Shown: positions 35,999 to 43,986 of the stretch, piece after piece
How the letters are laid out: every line of letters starts with the position of its first letter
How positions within the stretch are numbered: position 1 is the first letter of the stretch
Source of the DNA: Cyclobacterium salsum
GTDB lineage: Bacteria; Bacteroidota; Bacteroidia; Cytophagales; Cyclobacteriaceae
Length of the DNA: 64,000 bases
NCBI RefSeq assembly: GCF_010119245.1
Contig: NZ_WNKG01000001.1
Coordinates: forward strand, 1-64,000
Reading direction: 5' to 3'
Notes under the pieces: model-generated
Told to the model about the DNA's origin: nothing
Database searches by the model: none
Seen by the model: the letters and a program-made list of their open reading frames with translations, nothing else
Program-made: the position numbers and the translations under genes

Positions 35999-37075
35999 AT
36001 GACCCAAGAACCAATAAAAATGTTAGTAGTGGGTTGCGGCAATATGGGCGCTTCTCATGCATTGGCTTATCATCAACTGGAAGGCTTTGAGATCGTTGGC
36101 CTGGTATCGGGAGGAAAGACGAAAGAAGCACTCAATGAAAAACTAGGTGGAGGCTATCCTCTTTTTGATGATTATTACACGGCTATGGATAAGACCAAAC
36201 CCGATGCAGTCAGTATCAATACTTACCCGGATACACACGAGACGTTTGCTGTGGACGCATTTGGGCGAGGGTGTCATGTTTTTGTGGAAAAACCATTGGC
36301 AGACACCGTAGAGGGAGCCCGGAGAGTGGTCAATGCAGCCAAAAAAAGTCATAAAAAATTGGTGGTGGGATACATATTGCGGCAGCATCCTTCCTGGATA
36401 AAATTTATAGCTATGAGTCAGGAATTGGGTAAGCCACTGGTGATGCGCATGAATTTAAACCAGCAGAGCGAAGGCAACATGTGGACCCTGCATCGAAATC
36501 TAATGAAAAGTTTAAGTCCCATCGTTGACTGTGGGGTACATTACATTGATGTCATGTGTCAAATGACCCGGTCCAAGCCCACACAGGTGTATGCCATTGG
36601 AGCAAAGTTAACCGACGAAATACCCGATGGAAATTATAATTACGGTAACCTCCAAATTCGTTTTGAAGACGGCTCAGTGGGTTGGTATGAGGCTGGTTGG
36701 GGTCCGATGGTCAGCGAAACGGCCTTTTTCATCAAGGACGTATTTGGTCCCAACGGATCGGTTTCCATCGTGGCTCGGGAAGCGGGTGGATCTGGCAAAT
36801 CAGATAGCATTGAGTCGCATACCAAAACGGAATCCTTACTCTACCACCGGGCAGCCTTGGATGCAGAGGAAAAATTTGCTCATGAGGACGAATGGATTGA
36901 TCTGAGCGATGAACCGGATCACAATGCCCTCTGCAAGCGGGAGCAGGAGTATTTTCTGAAAGCCATCCATCAGGATACGGACCTTAGTGATCATATGGAA
37001 GATGCTGTGAATAGCCTGCGAATTGCCTTTGCTTGTGACGAGTCGGTCAGGACAGGGAAAGTGGTGAATTTGTAA
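35999..37075 (+). CDS. Cytoplasmic Gfo/Idh/MocA family oxidoreductase
   Basis: 358 residues without a signal peptide. The NAD(P)-binding site is MLVVGCGNMGASHALAY, and EKP is intact (FVEKPLADT). The substrate-domain SPIVDCGVHYIDVMCQM carries the family DxGxHxxD motif. It follows the second DUF1080 gene by 100 bp. It could reduce or oxidise the imported keto-sugar inside the cell, reversing the periplasmic oxidation. Substrate unknown. Confidence 0.9.
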   Translation: MTQEPIKMLVVGCGNMGASHALAYHQLEGFEIVGLVSGGKTKEALNEKLGGGYPLFDDYYTAMDKTKPDAVSINTYPDTHETFAVDAFGRGCHVFVEKPLADTVEGARRVVNAAKKSHKKLVVGYILRQHPSWIKFIAMSQELGKPLVMRMNLNQQSEGNMWTLHRNLMKSLSPIVDCGVHYIDVMCQMTRSKPTQVYAIGAKLTDEIPDGNYNYGNLQIRFEDGSVGWYEAGWGPMVSETAFFIKDVFGPNGSVSIVAREAGGSGKSDSIESHTKTESLLYHRAALDAEEKFAHEDEWIDLSDEPDHNALCKREQEYFLKAIHQDTDLSDHMEDAVNSLRIAFACDESVRTGKVVNL

Positions 37076-37081
37076 TTTTCA

Positions 37082-37101
37082 GGAAAAGGGGTTCCTTTTC
37101 C
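37082..37101 (+). terminator. Weak hairpin between oxidoreductase and 3-hydroxyacyl-CoA-dehydrogenase-like genes
   Basis: An 8-bp stem GGAAAAGG / CCTTTTCC with a 4-base loop is followed by an A-rich rather than a T-rich stretch. It could cause partial termination or RNA processing. It is not a strong terminator. Confidence 0.3.
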
Positions 37102-37129
37102 GATTAAAAATACGATTAAAAGTAAACGC

Positions 37130-38158
37130 ATGACACCAAATTTTGATCCCCGGGACTACCCTGTGGGCATCATTGGCCTGGGGCTGATGGGGAGTAGTAT
37201 AGCTGCTTGTATGTTAATGGCCGGTCATCCGGTGATTGGAGTGGAATTGATGCCGGATGCACTGGAAGCAGGCAAACAAAGGGTAAGAGACCATTTTAAA
37301 CTGGCGGTAGAAAAAGGACTGATCCGGGGCAAGGCCGAAGACTACCTGAAAAAATTCGCTGCATCCGCTGAATTGAAGGACTTAAAGCCAACGCAACTGG
37401 TTATTGAATCCATTAAGGAAGACAAGCAACTGAAAGGAGAGGTATTTCAAACGCTGGATGGGATTGTTTCCAAAGAGACCTTGATTACCACCAATACCTC
37501 CGCCATTCCCATTACGGATTTACAGCAATTTGTGAGTCACCCGGAACGCTTTTTCGGCTTGCACTGGATGGAGCCAGCCTATACCACCCGGTTTCTGGAA
37601 GTGATTTGTGGGAAGGACAGCGATTTGGAGAAAGCCCAATTTCTGTACGATTTAGGTGAACTTTGGCAAAAGGAAACGGTACTTGTCAAAAAAGACCTAC
37701 CGGGATTTATTGCCAATCGGCTGATGTATGCGATGTACCGGGAGGCCATGCATTTGGTTGATCAGGACTATGCTTCGGTGGAAGACGTAGACCGTGCTTG
37801 CAGAAACGTAGCAGGGTATTTTTTGCCTATGATGGGTGTGTTTCGTTGGATGGATTTCACCGGGATCGCTTCCTACCGGGAGGTGATGAAAGACCTGTTT
37901 CCAACCCTGAATAACGACCCATCACCGGGAAGGGTTATTAATGATATCGTGGATGCCGGAGGTAAGGGCGTTACAAATGGTCGTGGGTTTTATTCCTACA
38001 CCGAGGAGGAAATTGAAATCTGGAAAGAACTTTACAGTGAGTTTTCGTATGAAATCCGGGAGCTCACCCTAAAATACCCGGTAGATATCATCCAGCAAAG
38101 ACTCGAAGATAAGAAGGCTAAGAAAGCAGCGGAATCGAAAAATGACGAGTCCTCTTAG
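37130..38158 (+). CDS. 3-hydroxyacyl-CoA dehydrogenase family protein (possible polyol/gulonate-type dehydrogenase)
   Basis: 342 residues. Rossmann NAD site VGIIGLGLMGSSIAACMLMAGH. Active-site region TTNTSAIPITDL and FFGLHWMEPAYTTRFLEVI, where the catalytic His is conserved. C-terminal domain NRLMYAMYREAMHLVDQDYAS and GKGVTNGRGFYSY. Family members act on 3-hydroxyacyl-CoA, and related branches (lambda-crystallin type) oxidise L-gulonate at C3. The neighbours are sugar oxidoreductases and no beta-oxidation genes are present, so a C3-hydroxy sugar-acid substrate is a reasonable guess. Confidence 0.82.
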   Translation: MTPNFDPRDYPVGIIGLGLMGSSIAACMLMAGHPVIGVELMPDALEAGKQRVRDHFKLAVEKGLIRGKAEDYLKKFAASAELKDLKPTQLVIESIKEDKQLKGEVFQTLDGIVSKETLITTNTSAIPITDLQQFVSHPERFFGLHWMEPAYTTRFLEVICGKDSDLEKAQFLYDLGELWQKETVLVKKDLPGFIANRLMYAMYREAMHLVDQDYASVEDVDRACRNVAGYFLPMMGVFRWMDFTGIASYREVMKDLFPTLNNDPSPGRVINDIVDAGGKGVTNGRGFYSYTEEEIEIWKELYSEFSYEIRELTLKYPVDIIQQRLEDKKAKKAAESKNDESS

Positions 38159-38172
38159 AGGATCTCCCGGGC

Positions 38173-38760
38173 TTAGTGTAACGCAGGCGCAATGGGCAGA
38201 CGCTTTATGACTTCGCCCTCGAAGGCCATCATTTCGTGCAAGCGGTCGTAGACCGTTTTCTCGTCAAAGTACTGCAGTGCCAGTTCTACAAAAATGTTTC
38301 CGTGTTTTGCCTCTGAGGTCCAAAGTATTTTATAGAATTTTTTCAATTCTTCATCGCTTTGTGCCTCAGAAACCATACGGAACCGTTCGCATCCCCGGCA
38401 TTCCACAATCGATCCCAAGAGCATTCGGGACAAAAACCTGCTTTCGGCTGTTCCACCATGGGTAAGGGGGGTCAATTGCTTAATATACGGATCCTCCTTC
38501 ATTTCTTTATTCAGCGGAACGCCTTTTTGTTGCATAATCTCGAATACCTGCTGAAAATGCTCCAACTCTTCAATGGCCGTTTCAATCATGTCAGGAATGA
38601 TTTTTACCCGATCCGGATATTTGGCTATTAAGGAAGTAGCCATCGCAGACGCCTTTCGCTCGCAATCCGCGTGATCTTGTAAAAAGGAATTAAAATCAGC
38701 CATAACGACAGCCAGCCAGGCATCAGAGGAAGGAACTTTAAGCTCAATGGAATATTTCAT
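38173..38760 (-). CDS. miaE: tRNA-(ms2io6A)-hydroxylase
   Basis: 195 residues, ferritin-like di-iron fold. Iron ligands are seen in ECx-type ERKASAMA, the first ExxH in IEELEHFQQV, GSIVECRGCERF and the second ExxH in SEAKHGNIF. It hydroxylates the isopentenyl group of 2-methylthio-N6-isopentenyladenosine at position 37 of certain tRNAs, using oxygen. The length matches the family. It is convergent with the 37130 gene, with 14 bp between stops. Confidence 0.9.
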   Translation of the reverse strand: MKYSIELKVPSSDAWLAVVMADFNSFLQDHADCERKASAMATSLIAKYPDRVKIIPDMIETAIEELEHFQQVFEIMQQKGVPLNKEMKEDPYIKQLTPLTHGGTAESRFLSRMLLGSIVECRGCERFRMVSEAQSDEELKKFYKILWTSEAKHGNIFVELALQYFDEKTVYDRLHEMMAFEGEVIKRLPIAPALH

Positions 38761-38916
38761 TTCAGGTTCATTTTTCTAATTCCAGCAATTCCGTTTACGT
38801 GAAAAGCAAAAGTAAGGGATCTTTTTCAATTTTAAATCCGGAAAGTACAAACGGTTCGCCCGTGTCGGTATTTTTTGTACTTTTCCGAAATAAAACACCC
38901 GCAGGTTGTATCCACT

Positions 38917-40167
38917 ATGCAAGCCATTATTTCTACGTATACCAAACGGTTTCAGGTAAGAGAGTCCTACTTCAAGGAGTTTCCGCCTGCTGACCTCTCT
39001 TTGGTGGTGGTTATTCCCGCCTATAAGGAACCCAACATCGACATCACCCTGAATTCACTGGGGAAATGTCGTTTTACCTCAGGATCGGTAGAGGTGATTT
39101 GTGTCGTAAATGCACCTTCCGACGCTTCAGAGGCTGTATTGCAGATTAATCAGGAATGCATCCGGCAGATTCAGGAGTGGAAGATACAGCATCCGGAACA
39201 CTTCATTCAATTAAAGTTAATTCGGGAGGAAGCGCTTCCAAAAAAGAAGGCGGGAGCCGGTTTGGCACGGAAAATCGGCATGGATGAGGGCTTGCGCCGC
39301 TGGGGCCTATTGGGAAAAAATGGTCCCATTCTCTGTTTGGACGCAGACTGTGAGGTTTCTGAGCAATACCTGGCTGCTGCCGAAAAGGCTTTTCAGGACC
39401 CCTCCCTGGACCTGGGGCATTTTAGGTTTGAACACCGGCATGAAAACGAATCCAAACCGGCACTGGCATCAGGAATCATCCAATACGAACTCCATCTAAG
39501 GTGTTACATTCAGGGGTTAAAATGGGCAGGCTATCCCTTTGCCATCCATACTGTTGGTTCCTGCATGGCTGTCAGGGCTGCGGCCTACGCGCGTTCTGGC
39601 GGGATGAATAGTCGTAAGGCCGGAGAGGACTTTTACTTTATGCACAAACTATTACCCGTAGTGAAATTTTCCTACCTGGATGCGACGGTTTTTCCTTCCT
39701 CCAGGGCTTCAAACCGGGTACCTTTCGGTACTGGCCGGGCGCAATTGGACTTTCTGGGAGGCGATTCACAAGTTAAAGAAAGCTATCATCCCGACAGTTA
39801 TGCCTGTTTAAAGCAATTATTTACCCAAATACCCCTAATTTGTGAGCAGGAACCCCACCAATGGCAATTGCCAGTGTCCTTGAAGGAGATGTTGGAAATA
39901 GTTGAATTCCAGGAGAGGGTGCAGCAATTAAAGCGTGAATCCACCACAAAAGCTTCTTTTTTGAAAAAATTCTGGCAATGGTTTGACGGGTTTTTGGTGC
40001 TCAAATTGACCCATTACCTTCGTGACCATTTCTTTCCAAACCTACCGGTGACGGAGGCTGCACAGCAAATTTTGGCCATTGATTCACCCGGTTTGCAAGA
40101 CCCGGGTGCCCCATCCTTATTGATGTTTTTAAGGAAGAGGGATGCGTTCTATTCCTCAATGGGCTGA
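38917..40167 (+). CDS. Glycosyltransferase family 2 protein
   Basis: 416 residues from the ATG at 38917. The frame opens at a TTG at 38875, which is less likely. GT-A fold: SLVVVIPAYKEPNIDITLNS, the nucleotide-sugar metal site in GPILCLDADCEVS (DxD) and a later GGMNSRKAGEDFYFMHKL. Two Cys-containing DADC residues are a little unusual. No transmembrane helix. The acceptor is unknown. Its 3' end overlaps the 3' end of the next gene, on the other strand, by 19 bp. Confidence 0.85.
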   Translation: MQAIISTYTKRFQVRESYFKEFPPADLSLVVVIPAYKEPNIDITLNSLGKCRFTSGSVEVICVVNAPSDASEAVLQINQECIRQIQEWKIQHPEHFIQLKLIREEALPKKKAGAGLARKIGMDEGLRRWGLLGKNGPILCLDADCEVSEQYLAAAEKAFQDPSLDLGHFRFEHRHENESKPALASGIIQYELHLRCYIQGLKWAGYPFAIHTVGSCMAVRAAAYARSGGMNSRKAGEDFYFMHKLLPVVKFSYLDATVFPSSRASNRVPFGTGRAQLDFLGGDSQVKESYHPDSYACLKQLFTQIPLICEQEPHQWQLPVSLKEMLEIVEFQERVQQLKRESTTKASFLKKFWQWFDGFLVLKLTHYLRDHFFPNLPVTEAAQQILAIDSPGLQDPGAPSLLMFLRKRDAFYSSMG

Positions 40168-41840
40168 ATGAGGATCTCTATTTGCTGATCTTTTTCCAAA
40201 TCGATTTCGATACCTGCTATCAATTCTTCACCCCTGTAATTTCCCGAGGCATCTCCGGAAGGGAAGCTCAGCCGGTACTTTTTCTCCGGTGAAACCACAA
40301 ACCATTCCGGAAACTGATTGATTCGGGGATAATCCAAGGGAAGGTTAAAAATGTGTTGGTGCCGGACCCGGTCAAATTTGATCGTGCCTTTCCAGGGTTC
40401 TTCGCTCAAAAGGGAAACCAAAATCCCATTTTCGTCCGGAACAGCACCCAGGTACAAATTCTCATTCCAGGGATAGGCCGTTACCCCTTGTGCTTTCCAA
40501 AGGCAGTACATCAGGGTGGTTCTGGCAAAATTACCATCTCCATGCCAACCCTCGATGATGCCATTGCCCCGGTAGGCCTCCGTTCCACTACGATGAGCAG
40601 AATCCTGCAGGGACCACATGTGTTGAATCTGGCTGTCGATCCAGTCTTCGGTTTCCGGTAGCGGTTCCCGGTTATAAAGATTTAAAGCACTTTCAATGGC
40701 ATCTGCATAGCCGTCGGAACTTCCTCTTTCCCAATCGTAGTACTCATAATGGTTCAGGTTTTCTAGGGCTTTTAGCACAGCCTGCTGGTAGGGTTCGTGA
40801 CCATCCAGTAAAAACAAGCTGTAATAGGCATTATACGTATACCCCCAGGTATCGGCAATTCCCTCATCGAGTATTTCTCCGTTTTGAGGATTTATTTGAT
40901 TGTAAAACAGCCCGTGTTCATTGGTCCCCACTTCCAGGATTCGGTCCATCATCCGATAGATGGCCGGTTGATACGCTTCTTTTTTTTCCGTCCTGGCAAA
41001 GGCGGTCGCCACATAAAGTTCACAAAGCCCGGAGACAATTTCACAACCGTGATCCCGAAGCCGGAGTAGTTCGAAATCATCTGTGGGATGATGGTCACCT
41101 AATAAGTAATAGTCTCCCAGTCGAATGGCCCAGTCCAGGTATTTTTCATCCCCAGTCATCCAGTATACCCTGGAAAGCGCCTGTAGTAATTCTCCATTAA
41201 CCTCTACATTCAGTGAAGGAAGGACTCCATAGGGAGTATCATTAGCGGCATTCTTCCAAATATCGTCGATAAGTGCTGTCATGCGATCAGACCAAGGGGT
41301 TTGTCCGATGTATTCCGTCAGCGGGAGTAATCCATCTTTAATGTATTCCGATGCACCAAAAATAATCTCCTCTTTATCCGGTACCTCCTTCTCAAAACCA
41401 GCTTTGGAAAAAGAGTAGGTGTCGGGTAAGCGGTCTATACGATTGGTTAACTTTTGTTCCGTTTCCAGGATGCTTGCCAGCTTTCCTTCATAAAGGTCGC
41501 TATCCAGTAGGGAAGCGGTCAGGACCATAAAGGGGTAATTGTCCGCTGCGGCATCTTTTGCATTCCAGATATCTTTGCTCTCATTCAGATTTCTGGGAAT
41601 TAAACCGGTTTCCGGATCCGCATACTCCAGCCAATCCCTTGTAAACTTCAGACTCCGGGTGTATCCTTCATGGGCCAGGTAGCCGTTTTCCATCGCCTGG
41701 GATACATCGCTTTCTGAAGGTTTAACAGCGTTTTCCTGGCAGGAAAGCAACATTCCTGCGGCCAGTGCTATCCAACAGGCTGGAGACAAAGAGAGTAGCG
41801 CATTGCATTTTAATAGTGGAGTGTTCATATTGGATACCAT
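40149..41840 (-). CDS. Exported lipoprotein with predicted (alpha/alpha)6-barrel, function unknown
   Basis: 563 residues. The start codon overlaps the upstream stop (TAATG). A second ATG at 41828 gives an equally good lipoprotein signal (WIALAAGMLLSC). The body repeats aromatic helical hairpins: RDWLEYADPETGLIPRN, ALSRVYWMTGDEKYLDWAIR, LGDYYLLGDHHP, IADTWGYTYNAYYSLFLLDG and YDWERGSSDGYADAIESALN. They resemble six-hairpin glycosidases and lyases, with candidate acidic residues in DGYADAIE and IEGWHGDGNFARTT. I cannot assign a family. It is coupled to the gene at 41840-43810, so the two products probably act together on a polymer or cell-envelope component. Confidence 0.7.
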   Translation of the reverse strand: MVSNMNTPLLKCNALLSLSPACWIALAAGMLLSCQENAVKPSESDVSQAMENGYLAHEGYTRSLKFTRDWLEYADPETGLIPRNLNESKDIWNAKDAAADNYPFMVLTASLLDSDLYEGKLASILETEQKLTNRIDRLPDTYSFSKAGFEKEVPDKEEIIFGASEYIKDGLLPLTEYIGQTPWSDRMTALIDDIWKNAANDTPYGVLPSLNVEVNGELLQALSRVYWMTGDEKYLDWAIRLGDYYLLGDHHPTDDFELLRLRDHGCEIVSGLCELYVATAFARTEKKEAYQPAIYRMMDRILEVGTNEHGLFYNQINPQNGEILDEGIADTWGYTYNAYYSLFLLDGHEPYQQAVLKALENLNHYEYYDWERGSSDGYADAIESALNLYNREPLPETEDWIDSQIQHMWSLQDSAHRSGTEAYRGNGIIEGWHGDGNFARTTLMYCLWKAQGVTAYPWNENLYLGAVPDENGILVSLLSEEPWKGTIKFDRVRHQHIFNLPLDYPRINQFPEWFVVSPEKKYRLSFPSGDASGNYRGEELIAGIEIDLEKDQQIEILIQPIEE

Positions 41841-43810
41841 TATTGGAGGGTCAATCCTTGATTAAAAGTAGCTTTGATAAGTCGGTGCGGAAAAGACTGG
41901 CTTACGTAATAGGTGCCACTATAATTCGGTTCGTAGCTTTCAGGGAATAAAGGATTACGAAGGCCGTTAAAATGAACTCCTAACTTAATCGCTCCGGTGC
42001 CCTGATAGGTTAACTTTTCGAGCACTTTCACATTGACATGTATGTATTTGGGAAGCAGGAGGAGTCGCTGTTTATTAGGATCTTCTACGCTGCGCTTTTC
42101 GACCGGCGTCAAATCAAAAAAGCCCAGATTGACCTGTGAAGTCTCGGTAAGCGGTAGCTGGCTAATGGCTCCAAAAAATTGATAAATGTCCAGTAAACCT
42201 GCATTGGGGAGTTTGATGGATTGTTGACCTTGGCTTTCATTGACAGCCGTCAGCGAAATACTGTCCTCCCCATAGGCAATTTGAATATTCGTTTCCTTAA
42301 ACGTGAATGACCTGGACACAGGTAATCCGGTTTCCTTATTCACCTGTAGCACAGCGGGTGCCAGTTCCAATGCATTTGCATCCATTGTGGGAACAGATGC
42401 AGCAGATCCGGTGTAAAGCGCGTGTTTTTCAGCTTCCCGAAAGGCAGAAATGGTCGTCACCAAAAATTCTTCAAAGGGGTCATTCATCCCTGCATCGGTA
42501 GCCAGCTCATTGGTTTCAAATAAACTCAAAATCGATTCTTTCAATTGAGTGGTATCGGAAGTATCATCAAAGGTTTTGAAGATCTCCATAAAACGTTCAT
42601 TCATTTTCTCCACCTGTTGGTAACTGAGTCGCTGTTCGATTGCCGGCGCACCGGTATCCGATTCCGGCATGCGATTCTGCAGGCGGATCGTCTGGAGGCC
42701 GTCCGTTGAATCCTTTTCTATCCAGGTAAGATTCCATACCGGTAGGTTCTCGAAAAAGACGGTATAGTCATTTTCCCAGGAACCGGGGTTTAGAAGGGAG
42801 GGATTGGCAAAGCTTCTGATTTGTTGGCTATTCGGGGAATTGCCCTCAAATGCTTGATTGACAAGAGGCACTTTAATGGAGGCAGGTTTTGGGTCAATTA
42901 ACAGACTGTTACTATGTAGTTCGGCCACTAAGGGAAGCTGCTCCAGGTCCTGGGAGTCTATCCGAAACGGAATAGGCTCAAAAAATGAACGCGAATCCAT
43001 AACCGATGGGTCTATTGCGTATTTTTTTATAAAAATTTCAGTTTCCGGATCTCCATCGATCTTGTAAACAAAATAGCTGTCCAGATAATCAGGCCCCTCA
43101 TTGGCAACAAAAACCCCAGGTGTTCCCTGAAATCCGTTTATTTGAAAATCAAATCGTTGGTTTAGATTATTTCCCTCCGCAAATCCGGCACCTGTTAAAA
43201 GTTTATCCGTTGGAAAATAGCTGATTTCGCCGGATGAAATGGTCAGCGAATTACCCCTTGAATAGACCTTTCCATCCAGGTCGTTTATCTTAGGTCTGGG
43301 GACTTCCCGATCGCTCACATTGAAATGGAGTTTCACCTGCTTACCATCTATTGCTTCAAAGGAGATGGTTCCCTGCACGGTAACCCTGTTGCTTTCCATT
43401 TTATATAGAAACCCTTCCTGCGAGCTGGCTTCGGAAAAATGGCTTTCCTCCAAATCCGGTAGGCATTGGGTCGTGTAAAACGCCGCTCGATCCAGGGAGC
43501 CTTTCCAATTTTCATCCGAATGAAGCGGTTTTTTCAGAACCAATTCATTCCATCGGATAATGGGCGTTGAAAGCTCGGTCAATACATCAGGAAGGAGAAT
43601 GTATATCCGTTCTTCTCCTCCGGGAAATACCTGTACATCTGGCAAGGGGATGGTAACAGGACCGGAAGTTGGGGAAATAATTTCCAGATAGTTGGAGCCT
43701 GGCGCTGGTGCCATAAGCTTTTCAGGGCAAGGCTGGGCTTTCGCCTGATAACATACCATTGCCGTTCCTACCAGGAAGATTAATGTCGCAAAAGAAAATC
43801 TGTCAGGCAT
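41840..43810 (-). CDS. Secreted protein of unknown function
   Basis: 656 residues with a signal peptide (FATLIFLVGTAMVCYQAKAQ). Most of it looks like beta-rich domains with no motif I recognise. The last ~120 residues (FFGAISQLPLTETSQVNLGF ... GTYYVSQSFPHRLIKATFNQ) are reminiscent of DUF3108-like outer-envelope proteins, but only weakly. First gene of a two-gene operon with the barrel-like lipoprotein (1-base overlap). An envelope role is inferred from export only. Confidence 0.65.
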   Translation of the reverse strand: MPDRFSFATLIFLVGTAMVCYQAKAQPCPEKLMAPAPGSNYLEIISPTSGPVTIPLPDVQVFPGGEERIYILLPDVLTELSTPIIRWNELVLKKPLHSDENWKGSLDRAAFYTTQCLPDLEESHFSEASSQEGFLYKMESNRVTVQGTISFEAIDGKQVKLHFNVSDREVPRPKINDLDGKVYSRGNSLTISSGEISYFPTDKLLTGAGFAEGNNLNQRFDFQINGFQGTPGVFVANEGPDYLDSYFVYKIDGDPETEIFIKKYAIDPSVMDSRSFFEPIPFRIDSQDLEQLPLVAELHSNSLLIDPKPASIKVPLVNQAFEGNSPNSQQIRSFANPSLLNPGSWENDYTVFFENLPVWNLTWIEKDSTDGLQTIRLQNRMPESDTGAPAIEQRLSYQQVEKMNERFMEIFKTFDDTSDTTQLKESILSLFETNELATDAGMNDPFEEFLVTTISAFREAEKHALYTGSAASVPTMDANALELAPAVLQVNKETGLPVSRSFTFKETNIQIAYGEDSISLTAVNESQGQQSIKLPNAGLLDIYQFFGAISQLPLTETSQVNLGFFDLTPVEKRSVEDPNKQRLLLLPKYIHVNVKVLEKLTYQGTGAIKLGVHFNGLRNPLFPESYEPNYSGTYYVSQSFPHRLIKATFNQGLTLQ

Positions 43811-43986
43811 ATATTAAGTTCCAATTCATTACCATCACCAAGACAGTTTAATTTAGCACTATTTATTCAAATAAAAAACCACTCGGAGATAGAAATAGCA
43901 GGGGAGTTGCTTGCTACCATTGCTTTTGTTTCATGAATTGGATGCTTTAACAGGTTTTGATGAAGTACAGGAATGAATCAGACAAA

